In this document: positions 1 through 12,745 of the stretch, piece after piece
Layout of the letters: each line of letters begins with the position of its first letter
How positions within the stretch are numbered: position 1 is the first letter of the stretch
Origin: Mauremys mutica
Taxonomy: Eukaryota > Chordata > Testudines > Geoemydidae
Assembly (NCBI RefSeq): GCF_020497125.1
Contig: NC_059084.1
Span: 9,079,501-9,143,500, forward strand
Reading direction: 5' to 3'
DNA length: 64,000 nucleotides
Translations under genes and position numbers: made by a program
The notes under the pieces: generated by a model
Seen by the model: the letters and a program-made list of their open reading frames with translations, nothing else
What the model was told of the DNA's origin: nothing
The model's database searches: none

Positions 1-759
1 CAACTGGGCCCTAAATAATTCCCCAAGGGTATTTTGACAGTACTTCCGGGCTACCTTGCAGGTTAGATACTTTAGACATAACACTCTGCTAATTCATGTA
101 AATTAGGCAATTTTCACTCTACAGTAAATAAGACCAATGATGCTGAAAGGTATTATGGGCCATCATGGGCACCTTGCACTTCTTAAGAGCAATGAGACAT
201 CTACGGTCTATGGAGGAAACTGGAATAGTATAATTTCCACACTAAAAAATAGCTCATTCCCTAAGAACAAGGGCTTGTCTTCCACGATTTATGCCAATTG
301 ATTTGCGATTAACCACCACCATAATAGTGAGATTGGCTGCAGTTTGTACTCTACTCTAATTGGAAGTGGACTGACCGCTCACAATAACAAAAAAATATTG
401 AAAATAATAAAATTACCCATAATAAAATCGGGCTTACATGGCATTTACTCAGAGCTTTCATGAACAATATGCGTTTGTCTTGCCAATCAGATGACTGCGT
501 TTTATTGTCAATTCACACATCATATTAACAGCTTTCTCCATTTTGCTCAGTAAACATGCATTTATTTAGAGAAGAGTTTATGGAGGGTAGGGAATGTGTG
601 CTCGACTCCCAAGAGGATCTCTGTGCACTGAAAAATTGAGAAAGCCAATATTTATCTAACGATGGGTGAAAATCTGAGACAAATGCTTTCTTTAATGAGG
701 GAAAAGAAATAATAGCAAGCTGGTTTAATGGATTGGCTTAGACTGCTGATGCACCTAAC

Positions 760-1022
760 CAGGAGCAGCTCTATGTATTTTGCCGCCCCAAGCACGGCAG
801 TCAGGCGGCTTTCAGCGGCATGCCTGTGGGAGGACCGCCGTTCCCGCGCCTTCGGCATACCCGCCGCCAAATTGCCACCGAAACCGCAGGACCGGTGGAC
901 CTCCCGCAGGCATGCCGCCGAAGGCAGCCTGACTGCTGCTTTCACGGACACCGGCAGGCCACCCCCCGCGGCTTGCCGCCCCAGGCACGCGATTGGTGCG
1001 CTGGTGCCTGGAGACACCCCTG
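760..1022. mobile_element. GC-rich non-autonomous hAT element (MITE)
   Basis: A 263-bp CpG-rich block in AT-rich surroundings. It begins CAGGAGCAGCTC and ends in the inverted form CACCCCTG. It is flanked by a perfect 8-bp duplication CACCTAAC (752-759 and 1023-1030), the hAT target-site length. The inside is rich in CCGCCGCCCCAAGC-like motifs and shared with the elements at 9301 and 58412. Overlapping ORFs on both strands are composition artefacts. Confidence 0.85.
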
Positions 1023-2319
1023 CACCTAACATACTCCTCAAGTAAAGTCTAGTGTAACATTAACATGAATCTAAGGCTTGCAGAGATTATTGTATGTCTT
1101 AGCTCTCAATCTGCTGGAGAGAGACAATTGCATATTCTCCGTCCTACTTTTCTCCCTTTGCCCTCACCTTTGCATCGGTTTATAGATTCATAGTGCATCA
1201 TTAACACTGGCCTCATGCCCTAGTTAATCTTCCATTCTCCTACTTATAGACAGAAGCACATGCATCCACATGGACACTGCAGGGGTAAGGAAATACAGAG
1301 GCATATGTGAATGAATGGTAGAAAGCCAACTGTCTTGATATGCCAAGAACACACCCCGGACAAAAAACAAACAAACAAACAATAATAATATAATGGGCCA
1401 AATTGTCAGTGGGTGCAAATCAGCATAGCTCCATTGACAAAACTGGAGCAATGCCAATGTCTGTCAGCTAAGGAGCTATATACATATGTTTAACTTACTT
1501 CATGCAATTGACCTACAAAGGATGCAGAATTCACATTGTGATTTAAATGCACAACATGCTTTTTGTCTGTTTGCAAATCAACCTCTCTTATGCGCACAAG
1601 CAAAATAGCTAAATCTGAGACTGAGGGTGAAAGTAGGTAAGATGTGCATGAATATAAAATGCAGCAAATCCCCAAACACAGTACAAATAGTAGAAGGGGA
1701 ATCAATAAGGATAGCATATGTATGTTAATGAAGCCCAAGGGCAGCTTTAGTTAATGCATCAGCAAGTTGCACAGGTCTGACGTGACTATTTACTTTACAA
1801 TTCTATAATGATGGAGTAATTATAGTACAATAACAACTCCCAGACCACACGCTACTTATGCTTTTACCCTGACATACAGACCACTTTTCTCAAACTAAAT
1901 ATTTTCTGGTATGACTCATAAGGGAAAAAAATACAGGTAGAATGGTGCTATTTACAACGCCTATTGGCAGTAGCGCTGTCAAGCGATGAAAAAAGTTATC
2001 GTGATTAATCGCACTGTTAAACCATAATAGAATACCATTTATTTAAATATTTTTGGTTCTTTTCTACATTTTCAAATATAGTGATTTCAATTACAACACA
2101 GAATATAAAAGTGTACAGTGCTCACTTTATATTTATTTTTATTACAAATATTTGTGCTGTAAAAATAGTATTTTTCAATTCACCTCATACAAGTACTGTA
2201 GTGCAATCTCTTTATCATGAAAGTTGAACTTACAAAGGTAGAATTATGTACAAAAAATAACTGGATTCAAAAATAAAACAATGCAAAACTTTAGAGCCTA
2301 TAAGTCCACTCAGTCCTAC

Positions 2320-2535
2320 TTCTTGTTCAGACAGTCACTCAGACAAACAAGTTTGATTACATTTGCAGGAGATAATGCTGCCTGCTTATTGTTTACAGGG
2401 TCACCTGAAAGTGAAAACAGACATTCATATGGCACTGTTTAAGAGGCGTTGCAAGATATTTATGCACCAGATGCGCTAAAGATTCATTTGTCCCTTCATG
2501 CTTCAATCATCATTCCAGAGGACATGCGTCCATGC
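2320..2535 (-). pseudogene. hAT dimerisation domain remnant, left arm
   Basis: Reading the minus strand from 2535 downwards gives the CPLE and KHEG motifs, then an NKK-stop terminus near 2320. It has two in-frame TGA codons where the core motif has WW, and a small frame disturbance near 2430. It is the inverted counterpart of the copy at 2995-3217. Confidence 0.7.
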
Positions 2536-2548
2536 TGATGGGTTCTCC

Positions 2549-2928
2549 TCAATAATGATCCAAAGCAGTGCAGACCGAAGCACGTTCATTTTCATCATCT
2601 GAGTCAGATGCCACCAGAAGAAGGTTGATTTTCTTTTTTGACAGTTCGGGTTCTGTAGTTTCCGCATCAGAGTATTGCTCTTTTAAGACTTCTGAAAGCA
2701 TGCTCCACACTTCGTCCATCTCAGATTTTGGAAGGCACTTCAGATTCTTAAACTTTGGGCTGAGTGCTGTAGGTATCTTTAGAACTCTCACATTGGTACC
2801 TTCTTTGCGTTTTGTCAAATCTGCAGTGAAAGTGTTCTTAAAATAAACAACATGTGCTGGGTCATCATCCGAGACTGCTATAATATGAAATACATTGCAG
2901 ATTGCTCTTTTTTACCCGCATGAGACAT
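2549..2928 (-). pseudogene. hAT transposase fragment (linker upstream of hATC)
   Basis: An open stretch of 89 codons (2549-2818) extends upstream to about 2928 with a probable one-base deletion near 2880-2905. It ends in an acidic, serine-rich segment (SDSDDENE), then a TGA. Beyond the stop, on the same strand, a damaged hAT dimerisation domain begins at about 2535. The position directly before that domain suggests the linker of the same transposase. It is not a functional gene. Confidence 0.65.
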
Positions 2929-2994
2929 ACTATTCTTCCCCAAGGAGTTCAGTCAAAATATAATTAATGCATTATTTTTTTTAACGAGAGTCAT

Positions 2995-3217
2995 CAGCAT
3001 GGAAGCATGTCCTCTGGAATGGTGGCCGAAGCATGAAGCGGTAAATGAATGTTTAGCATATCTGGCACATAAATACCTCGCAATGCCAGCTACAAAAGTG
3101 CCATGCTAACACCTGTTCTCACTTTCAGGTGACATTGTAAATAAGAAGCAGGCAGCATTATCTCCTGTAAATGTAAACAAACTTGTTTGTCTTAGCGATT
3201 GGCTGAACAAGAAGTAG
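2995..3217 (+). pseudogene. hAT dimerisation domain remnant, right arm
   Basis: The plus strand encodes ACPLEWWPKHE, then a segment including LAMPATKVPC, one in-frame TAA where an arginine-like codon is expected, then LFSLSGDIVNKK and the natural stop after WLNKK. This is the conserved C-terminal dimerisation region of hAT transposases (ZBED-like group). Confidence 0.8.
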
Positions 3218-6200
3218 GACTGAGTAGACTTATAGGCTCTAAAGTTTTAAAAAATTTTGTTTTTGAGTGTAGTTATGTAACAAAAAAATCTACATTTATA
3301 AGTTGCACTTTCACGATAAAGAGACTGTATTATGGTACTTGTCTGAGGTGAACTGAAAAATACTATTTCTTTTACCATTTTTACAGTGCAAATATTTGTA
3401 ATCAAAATAATAATGTAAAGAGAGCACTATACACTTTGTATTCTGTGTTGTAATTTAAATCAATATATTTGAAAATGTAGAAAAACATCCAAAAATAGTT
3501 AATACATTTCAACTGGTATTCTATTGTTTAGCAATGCGATCAAAACTGCGATTAATCGCAATTAATTTTTTGAGTTTATCGCGTGAGTTAACAGCCCTAA
3601 TTGGCACAATTTTCTATTGGCGATATTGTCAACTCTCATTCTTCCTATGAGTTGGCTTTTAAAAACTGACTAAGAACTTTTTTTTTTTTGGTTAAAGTTA
3701 ACCCTATTTAATTAAATTAACTAGAAATATTAATAATCTGGGGATAAATTAATAGACCAAGGAAATTTAAAAATAATGTTATAAATAGAGGCAAAGGCGG
3801 AGGAAATTCTGCCCTCATTTACCTTCTGTGAAGTTGACTGGGACTGCATAAGGTATTCCAGTACACAATTTGGCCTACAATCCTTAATCTACCCCACTAT
3901 GCACATACTGTATTTTAATAGAGAACAATCAGGATGTAAAGATACCTACTACTTAAAGGCCTCTGGACATGTTGCAAGTTGTCCTTACTTTATACTGACA
4001 TTATGGGCTTGTCATAGTCCCTAATGAAAGTTTTAGTTGCATAAGGGCTGCAGGATTTGTCCCTAAACCAAAATTATTTTTGCTTTTCTCTGTTTATGGG
4101 GTTTTAGCCCTATTTAAGAATAGGGACTTAATTCTCTGGTCATGTAAACTGGCCCAGCTCCACTGAAGTCAGATAAACCGCCACATTACACTCACATGGA
4201 ATCTGGCTGTAAGGTTTGTGGAGTATTAAAATCTGCAGGGCTTTACCTAAATTACAATATTTGTCTTCATATTAGTGCCCCTTTTCCAGGTGTTGTGATT
4301 TAATGGACCATATGTTGGGGTTCTCCTGTCCCTGCACCTGAGTTGCTGTTGCCCTATTCCTGCCCCTTCATCACTGCTTGTTTTGTAAGGGAAGAACAGG
4401 TGATGGATTATACTTATGGGACGGAGAGACATATGAAGAGTGGACAAATGCAACAGCTTATGTTGCAATTCTCTTTCTCACAAGTATTTTGTTGCTGGTG
4501 AGAACGTACAGAAAATGTGGTCTAATATTTACTGAACCAAGATCCGAGAACCTTCCTAGAGCAAACCATGGGGTCAATACATGAGTGGGCACAAGAGATG
4601 TGTCTTAGGGTCTGCATTTGAGTACCATGCTTCAGAAGACTGTCATCCCTGCTAATATCAATTCTTGTCTGCCTAAGACCTTGGGACATCATAATATGTG
4701 AGCTCACTTCAGCAAAGAAAATACCAGTAACAATTTCAATGACACCTGCTCATTCTGTAGTCATGGAAATACTGAAAGCTGATGCACCTGCTTTATTGTC
4801 CCACAACAACAAGGGATGCTTACTGTCCAGCACATCCAAACGTGATGGTTACTTTATTTCACAACAGATTTTTGATGATCACGGGTTTATATTTAAAAAA
4901 AAACAACCTAGCATAAAGACGACATTAAAATACATTTTGTAACATATATGGGTAAACAAACATTTTAAATTTAGTTTTCTTACTGTGTAATATATTAAAA
5001 CAGCTTCCCCGCAACTCACATGAACAAAAGTACATCCCATTCTCATCTCCTTAAACCGTTTTTCCACAGGTGTAACTCCACTGACATTACACGGTGTAAG
5101 TGAGATCAGAATGGAGCCCAACAGGATGCTAATTTTAGGCCAGTGAGTCCCTCTAAAATTCTGTTACAGAAATAAGTTCATGACCTAGAAGGAACGTTGC
5201 ACTCAAAAGTAATAACATTTATGCTAGTGTAAACGTAGCTCTCCTTTTGGTATAAAGTGACTGCTTTACCCAAAAATGGATGGAGCGCTAGGGCTACCAC
5301 AATGGTACTTTTAAAAAAGAGGCTGAACATTCTTAGCTTGCAATCTTCCAAAATAATTCATTCAACTGTGGCTCAGAAATAAAAATCCTTCCAAACTGCC
5401 TCCAAAACTCTCCAAAGTCAATGTAAGAAAATGATGGACTTAACCTAGGGAGAATAGGAGTGGGATAGCTTGCCATGCATTCCTGACAGAAACAGCAGCT
5501 AAAACAAAATTCACAGCAGCTGGAATTAAAATGCCTGACAGTGTAATGAAAATAAAATATCTAAGAAAAAACTTTGTGCAATGAATGTTATTAAGGCAAG
5601 GTTTACGAAGTTTGAGTATAATTACAGATAATGTGTATTTATTACTCCTACAGGATCAACCTGTGGCACAGATTTTTATATTTGAAACCAAATGTACAGA
5701 TACTTACCATATCTGTAGTTATCTCCAGCGCTGAACTCCCACACGTCTCCCTAGCGACACATTTACTGTATCCATTTGTGATATATCAGCATCCTTCATT
5801 TTATTTATTTCTGTCTTCTCTTTGCAAAAAAGGAAAATACACAATGGCTTATTTAAATCTTTGATATGGCTCCTAGATTTCTGAAAGGGGCAAACCCGAA
5901 TAGTCAAAGGGGATATCCAGATTGTCACAGTAGCTGCTTAAAAGCCTTTTATAAAATCAGAGAATAAAAGCTTATATTTAAAGATGTGCTCAGAAATGTT
6001 ACATGATCTATTCACTGGTCACCTGCCAATTAAAAGGAAACTGTGGCCTACCTTCTCCCTTCCCAGAGTACATTCAATAGACAACTGAGCTGTATGGGAA
6101 CACGATATCATTTCCCTCTGTGCTTTGAGTGCGGAGCAATCTAAGCAAGAATGTAAAGGAGTAAGGGGTATAAAGCAGTGATGAAAGCTAAATAAAAATG

Positions 6201-7027
6201 CTTCATGAGGCTGAAGCATCTGTATATGACAAACAGAGTGAGCCGGAAGCATTATCACAACTTCCTCAAACCACGCTGTCAAATCCAGATAGAAATGACT
6301 GCTCGCTGCATCACTGCAATGCGGATACATTCCACTCCATGCAGTCCATTGTACAAGGGTCTTTACGGCAAGATATTCTATTCCAATATTGCATCTGTTC
6401 TATGTTGACATTGAAGATGCCATGGTGCTTTTTTTTAGGGTTTGCACTGGGGCTCTCAGCCAAAATGGTCCCCCCATAGAGTGCTGGGGAAGAAGGGGCA
6501 TATAGGCAAGTCTTTCTCCCACTCGTGCTTCCATGCAGGAAGCACCCATTATATGGCTAAATGAACTCCCTCTGTGCAGCGTGTATGGGCAATAGCACTG
6601 CTGACAGCTCACAGTGCCCCACAAGTGGTCACGTTTTGATTGGGGTGTATCCAAAGCTTTCCCCGCACCAGTCTGTCTCTGGAAGCTGGCACAGGGGAAG
6701 CACATTATACCTTTTACAAAGGGAGCAGACAGCAGCAAGCATTTCCTCCGTGCAACTACAAACATTATGTTTCAATCTCCCATATACAGGGGTACTGCCT
6801 CCAGCCACGTCTGCTTGCACAGTGTGTTTTTCCCCTACCCTTACTGTGGCTCTAGGTCTAACAGCTGTAACTGAGCTTGTCATTTTTAAAGCATCCTTCA
6901 TAAGAAATCCCTATATAACTGTAAAATACTAGTTAACTGCAGTCATCAGACAAGGACAGGATAGTGGGGAACTATACAAACAGAAGGAGGGAGAGTATGT
7001 CTTGGCCTAGGGATGCTAGATAATAAT

Positions 7028-7121
7028 AGGGATGGTCTAGGTAACATTTAGTCCTGCCATGAGTGCAGAGGACTGGACTGGATGACCTCTCGAGGTCCCT
7101 TCCAGTCCTACAATTCTATGC
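7028..7121 (+). mobile_element. CR1 LINE 3' end (or CR1-tailed SINE), fragment
   Basis: Contains the conserved CR1 3' terminal motif: GGACTGGATGACC, then GAGGTCCCTTCCAGTCC and a single ATTCTATG unit at the end. A few dozen preceding bases also look CR1-like. The element is 5' truncated, as most CR1 copies are. Confidence 0.8.
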
Positions 7122-8254
7122 TGTGAGAACTCAGCAGCTCTGAAAATCAAGCCACTCTTACACTGGTGCCCAACGATCGATGTAGGTGGCTAACTTTAAT
7201 TTTGAAAACGTTGGCCCTGATCCATAGCAAAAACTAGCTGGTGCCCTAATAAGATTGTAGGTGTCACTATTCACACAGCAAAACCCCAATATATATGAAA
7301 AAAATAAAATACATTTACAAACTTTTGTCCTCATCATTTCACATACGAGAACACATTACTTAATGGTATCGGCTTGTTTAGAAAAGGACTATCTCAGAGA
7401 AAGTCCATATTTCATGGAATGGAGGACTCCAGTGCTACCTACAAATGTTCACTGAATAGCAAAGTATCACGCATTTGTGCCCAGTGTCCCCCGTCAATAG
7501 CTAAAATTCTAGTCTAGGTGCCCCAGGTGACAGAACTCTGCTTACACTTTGTGTTGAATAGAAAGACCGTGTTTCCTTCTTGAAAGCAGAGCTTGTCTCT
7601 TTTGAGTGATCCTGTCACCTCTTGTTTCCACTAAGACAAATGATGGAGGAAGGGATAGAGAATGACTTGCATTCACTTGAACAGAATGGTGTTCTGCAGT
7701 CAAACTGCACAATCGCCTTGGTGCTTGAATGTTCCCCTATGCACTCACAAATGTGGACCGAAAACCCAGGCAAAGGGAGAGGAAACAAAATCTTGATTAT
7801 CCAGTGCCAGGAATGTCATTTTTTAAACATCCTATGTCAAGAACTGGTATAACAATAACTAATGCATTAAGAAAAAGTTACATTATTTTTCAGTCATTTT
7901 GACATACTGTCCTAAAACTCATCAAGGGCAGAACATATCATGTATGTCCAGTGCACCCCTGAGCCTTACACCAAATCTCTCCTAGAGTTGATCTTGTTAA
8001 ATATTTCAGAGAGGAACATCATCTCCCTAAACATCACTCTTGTTTCTGAAAATATTTTCTCTCCACTTGTTGCAAGTCACACCATGGATCAGTGGAACTA
8101 GGGAGTTGAGAGAGAAAATATTGCTCTCTATTTTCAGTCTGTATATTTTATGCATTTGAGAGCACTTGTGTACAGTCATTTTCATGTCACCCTGCAGTTT
8201 GTTTGGGGCTTTCAACCAGTAATAGAGGAGGAGAAAGTGTTTTAAAAAACCTAG

Positions 8255-8482
8255 GGCTTGTCCATATTTAAAATCCTGTAGTGCTTCAGGGTAGATACTA
8301 CCTGTGCTGACAGGAGGGATTCTCTCATCAGTGTAGGTCGACAGAAGAAATCTTCTATTGACCTAGCACGGCCTACACCAGGGGGTTAGATTGGTATAGC
8401 TTCATCTCTCCGGGGGGTGGATTTTTCACACTCTTAGAAGATGGCTACACTGATGTAAATTCCTAATGTAGGCCAGGCATAA
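8255..8482. mobile_element. Palindromic MITE (GGGCTTGTCCA termini)
   Basis: Starts TAGGGCTTGTCCA and ends with the rough inverse TAGGCCAGGCATA. The middle contains inverted segments around GTGTAGGTCGACAG and CTATTGACCTAGCAC. Related to the element at 44467. No coding capacity. The class could be hAT or Harbinger; the target duplication is unclear. Confidence 0.55.
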
Positions 8483-8650
8483 GAAAATGTATCTCCGAAG
8501 CCACAACAGTTGGCAGGATGACTCGGGGCAAGTGACCTTTTTTTTTTTTTAAGTCAGATTTCAAGTTGACTGCCTCCTTTTAAATATTCAGTACGAAACG
8601 TTGATAAGTCTCAAAAATATCTGTGCAAAAAGGAATAGCTGATGTGTAAC

Positions 8651-8651
8651 A

Positions 8652-8697
<46 letters not shown>
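8651..8697. repeat. Compound (CT)n(CA)n microsatellite
   Basis: About 11 CT units followed directly by about 12 CA units. Confidence 0.97.
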
Positions 8698-8698
<1 letters not shown>

Positions 8699-9300
8699 AG
8701 TGAAGAGAAACTTGGTGTTCTGATGGTGGTATTAAGGAAGGGAAGTGTGATGGAAACCTCTGTATAATGTCACAAAATGGACTAGTATAAGATCTCATGC
8801 CTGTTTGAATACATAGCATCCTATTTCCAAACGAACCAAACACAAAAAATTCCTGCCACTGATGAAGGCAAGCAACAAAAAAAAAATGTTTTCAGAGCTT
8901 TCAAAATAGTAAAGCACCCGCACTGGAAATAAAGTCATGTTTAATAGGATACTGTTTCATATTCAACAGCCTCACCTACACCCCACTTCTCCTCCCTAAA
9001 AATATTTTAAAATAAAACCCAAACTTGTAACAAACAAAATCAACCAAGCCAAAGAAAAATACCCCATACATAATTTTTACCCCAGAAAGGGTAAAGAGCT
9101 TCCCACAAGGGACATTGCTTCATCTTTTTTCATGGAAGGCGATCAGAAGCTATGGTGATGGGCAGAAGTATAAACTCCCAAGATAGATGGATAGATTTTA
9201 CAGAAGTAGGATAAGATTATACAGCTCTTCTAGAAGAATATTTCTTCAGACTGACTGCATCATTAAGGCTAGTTCCTGCCCTCCACAGATTGGGTGCAAG

Positions 9301-9547
9301 CAGGGCCGGCTCCAGGCACCAGCAAAAGAAGCAGGTGCTTGGGGCGGCCAATGGAAAGGGGCGGCACGTCTGGGTCTTCGGCAGCGGGTCCCTCACTCCC
9401 TCTTAGAGCGAAGGACCCGCCGCTGAATTGCCGCCAAAGAATTAAGCGGCCCGGTACAGCTGCCGCCAAAGTGCCGCCAATCGCGGCTTTATCTTTTTTT
9501 TGTTGGCTTCGCCGCTTGGGGCGGAAAAAAAGCTGAAGCCGGCCCCG
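9301..9547. mobile_element. GC-rich non-autonomous hAT element (MITE)
   Basis: A 247-bp element with terminal inverted repeats CAGGGCCGGC and GCCGGCCCCG, flanked by a perfect 8-bp duplication GGTGCAAG (9293-9300 and 9548-9555). It contains GCCGCC-rich and CTTGGGGCGG motifs. Termini and composition group it with the elements at 760 and 58412. No coding capacity. Confidence 0.9.
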
Positions 9548-9839
9548 GGTGCAAGGGGAGGGGATGAAGAAGAAAGCATAGAACTCATAGTGGTGCATGG
9601 AAAGAACTTCCATTCCTGCCCACACTGACCTCACTGGGCTTTAGATCAGGCTCCTGTTGCAGTCTGGGACAGTTTAGGGCGTCAGCCAAAACCAGTGTGC
9701 AATGAGAGCACATTCCAAGGTGTCTTTCACTTCACTTATTTGAAATTGTTGGTGCCAAAGCATGTGAAACCTCTCACTGAAAACAGAAAGACAACTGGGG
9801 TGGGGAAGAGAATAAAAACTGAGGTTCTTTTTAACCCAG

Positions 9840-10760
9840 AATTTTTTTTAAAGACTTACTCTTGAGGAATTAATGGAAATTAACTTTTTTTTTATACACA
9901 GCATTAAGTGATTAAAAGCTTGTTCATCACTTTGCTTAATTTTAGAAAGGCCTACTTGCAGATCCTTTGAAATGCATAATTAATTAATAGCAACGTGGTT
10001 ACATGTCTACTGAAGCAAACAGTAGGTGCAAAGTTCTGTCGCCAAAGGGAAAAAAAAATGCACAGAGCATAGGCAGCAACTAGGATATTCCAAAAAACTT
10101 TCCTTAGCTTTCCAGTGGAATCCTATCGCCTTCTGCACAGCTATTGCACATCATTGACAAATCTCACTTACATTGTGATATTTATTGGTCCACATCTCAT
10201 TTCTACATACACAAGATTTTTTTGTCAATTGGATCTGACAGAGAAAATTAAAATAAGCCTCTTTTACTTCTGCATTATCCTTTAAGTGCTTAAGTTTTAA
10301 TTATATCTCAGTCTACCTGAAGACATTTTGGGAAACTTCCAATAATGTGCATAAGCAGTTGAATACAGTGTAAAAGTGCATGTAATTTCCAAGTCCCCAG
10401 TTGTTAATGAAATCCCAAACATTCAGATTTTAATTGAACTAGATAAAGATTAAGAAGCTTAGCAGCAGCTGGCATTGCGAATTAGTTCTCAGCAGATTTT
10501 TATGTTGTACTCTAAATCATTGCTTTTGTAATCTTCCTAAATTGTCCTTTATCTTGCTAATGCAGATATGATTCTCAGAAAGCATTAGACTTCCACTGTT
10601 CCCATTGCCTGTAAAATCTTGAACTGTAAAATCTTAATAGTCTTTTTTTAATAAGTATTATGATCTATATGTATAATGTGCATTCAATAAAATCTTACTG
10701 TAATTAGAAGAAAAGTTTTTAGTTTTTACGTGACCTGTTTTGCAGATTAGATTTATTAAA
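9840..10760. other. AT-rich unique block, candidate conserved noncoding sequence
   Basis: About 900 bp without recognisable repeats, with many ATTA/TAAT homeodomain-type cores and long runs of balanced, non-degenerate-looking sequence. Nothing indicates a transcript. Its regulatory nature is only a suspicion from composition. Confidence 0.2.
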
Positions 10761-11215
10761 CAGCATAAACCGTTGGAGCTGCATTGAGATCTATTGAGAG
10801 CCGTCTGGCACCAAGTGGAAAAACAGTACTGAATTTAATATTTGGAGGTTTATCTGCTCCTATTCTCTAACAGGGCATTAGAAGACTTCCTCATTCTTGA
10901 GGTTCAAGGAGTTATGTATAAAATGTGGTTACCGTACTTAAACGTTATGATATTGTACACCAGGGTGAGCAAATAATATTTTCCTTGAAAACGTTTTCTA
11001 GCAATCAGAGGGAATCCTCTGCTTACTGCCTCTTTACCTGATCTTTGTGCACTGCTTCCCCGGGTGTTGGTCTCTCTTTTCTAACTTAGATCCTGATCCT
11101 GCAACAGATCCTCCCCACAAAGGCCCATTTTTCAGGATCCAGGCCTTAGACCATAAACTCTGTGGGGCAAGGATCTATGTTTGCAAAAGCTTCAACACTA
11201 CTCTCACAGTACTTT

Positions 11216-11426
11216 AGAGACACAAGGTGGGTGAGGTAATATATTTTATTGGACCAACTTCTGTTGGTGAAAGAGACAAGCTTTTGAGCTGCACAGAGCT
11301 CTTCTTCAAATCTGTGTAGCTTGAAAGCTTGTCTCTTACAAACAGAAGTTGGTCTAATAAAAGATATTGCCTCACTCACCTTGTCTGTCTTATATGGTGG
11401 GACCATCATGGCTACAACACTGCAAG
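11216..11426 (-). mobile_element. Hairpin SINE-like element
   Basis: Two inverted arms (about 11216-11301 and 11303-11390) share the ACCAACTTCTGTT and GAGACAAGCTTT motifs. They are preceded on the minus strand by a head containing GTTGTAGCCATGATGGTCCC. The whole is flanked by a perfect 13-bp duplication CTCACAGTACTTT (11203-11215 and 11427-11439). This length points to LINE-type insertion rather than a DNA transposon. The head resembles that of the elements at 55414 and 59568. Confidence 0.75.
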
Positions 11427-12539
11427 CTCACAGTACTTTGTCATCCACAGCAGTAGCTCATAGTACCATTATAGATGTAATTATTTATATCACCGTAAGT
11501 TCATATAAAGCTTACTTAGTTGCATGTGTTGTGCATTTTTTCCTCATGCTGATGTAAATGTGTAGTTCCTCCATGTAACACACGGGTGTAAAAAATGGAT
11601 GAGAAAAGAACAAGGCCCACTGATTCCATCATCCAGAACCGTGAAGCACTTTCATTCATTTTGTCTTTATTGTAAAATACACTAGTGATTTTCCAGACTG
11701 GTTTAGGAATCTCTAACACTTTAAGGCAGTTGTATGTGGTTTACAGGAGAAAATTACAAGTGGCTAACACAGCCACCTGGCTTTAGGGTTTGGGGTATCT
11801 GAGATACTCTTTGGGGCAATTAATCAAACTCAGACTTCAACAAAGATGCCTAAGTATTATTAACCATGGCTGTCCAGAGTAAGGGAATCCAGCCTATAGA
11901 ATTTTCCATAGGAGTGGCAGTATCCAGATCTAATTAATTGCATTTCAGTACATTCTGCCTCCAAAGCTTTCTCCTACAGTTTCAGCTGAATAGATTATTC
12001 TCCTGCACTTCATGTCTTGAGCTGTTGTGCTGTAATGATGTCTGCTGCCGAACGGTTATGCCCCACCACAGAGCTGGCTGCACTTCGGGTGAATGAAGTG
12101 ATTATTAACCTTTACCTACCTTCAAGGATGATGACTGGCTCATCTAGCTGTGTGATTCTTGAAAGAAAGATGCCATAAGTGGTGCTAAGCAATTTTTTCC
12201 TATCTCAAAGTAAAATGAAACCACTAACTTTTCATGTCTCTTTAGGTCCCTTATTACTTGCCAATTCCCCCTTAGTAATCTTCTCATTTCAAATACTGAC
12301 ATTCTGGCAGACCTGTTATTTTCAGAAATTATCTCAAAGTTTCAGATGGTGACATTCTGCTGAATCTTTTCAAGCATTTTCACTATCTGAACTTAAGCAA
12401 ACTTACCTATTGATTCAGATGCTCACAACTCTACTTTCTTTTGTTACTATAAAACAAAGAGCAATCACTGTTCTCATTCAATTTCTTAAAGCATTACAGT
12501 TTCTCCCCCCCCCCTTGCATTTTAGTGCTTTCATGGACA

Positions 12540-12745
12540 TTAGCCAAGATTTTTTAAAAAAGTGTCCCCTCACTTTGGGTACCTCATTTTTTGGGTGCCC
12601 AACAAGAGACACCATCGAAGGGCTTGATTCTCAGGGGACAGGTGCTCTGATCTATCTAAAAATCAGACTTCTTTAAGGTGTCTCAAATTAGGCAACCAGA
12701 GGCAAAAGCCACTTTTGAAAATTTTGACCATCATGTATGTGGAAG
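12540..12745. mobile_element. Palindromic MITE (GGGTGCCCAAC type)
   Basis: Inverted arms around 12590-12640 and 12655-12700 share GGGTGCCCAAC / TTAGGCAACC, GAGACACC / GGTGTCTC and TTGATTCTCAG / AAAATCAGA segments. Short related halves occur near 7140-7230, 17270-17345, 28797-28860 and 60700-60770. Non-coding. Confidence 0.55.

Larger units (their letters stand above)
1971..3599. mobile_element. Fold-back hAT element with hATC domain in both arms
   Basis: A 1629-bp element with ends TAGCGCTG and CAGCCCTA, flanked by near-identical 8-bp duplications (ATTGGCAG 1963-1970, ATTGGCAC 3600-3607). Its outer parts, about 1971-2543 and 2990-3599, are inverted copies of each other. Read inward from each end, both arms contain the 3' end and C-terminal coding region of a hAT transposase. 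The core PLEWW motif and the VCLSDWLNKK-stop terminus are clear in the right arm (plus strand). The left arm (minus strand) carries the same region with more damage. An upstream linker portion lies at 2549-2928. Both copies carry stops, so it is inactive. Sequence shows the structure; the hAT family call rests on the dimerisation domain and 8-bp target duplication. Confidence 0.85.

Noticed and set aside
8651..8697. Regular short repeats considered as a CRISPR-like array
   Set aside because: A simple dinucleotide microsatellite without spacers; no CRISPR-type repeats anywhere in the window.
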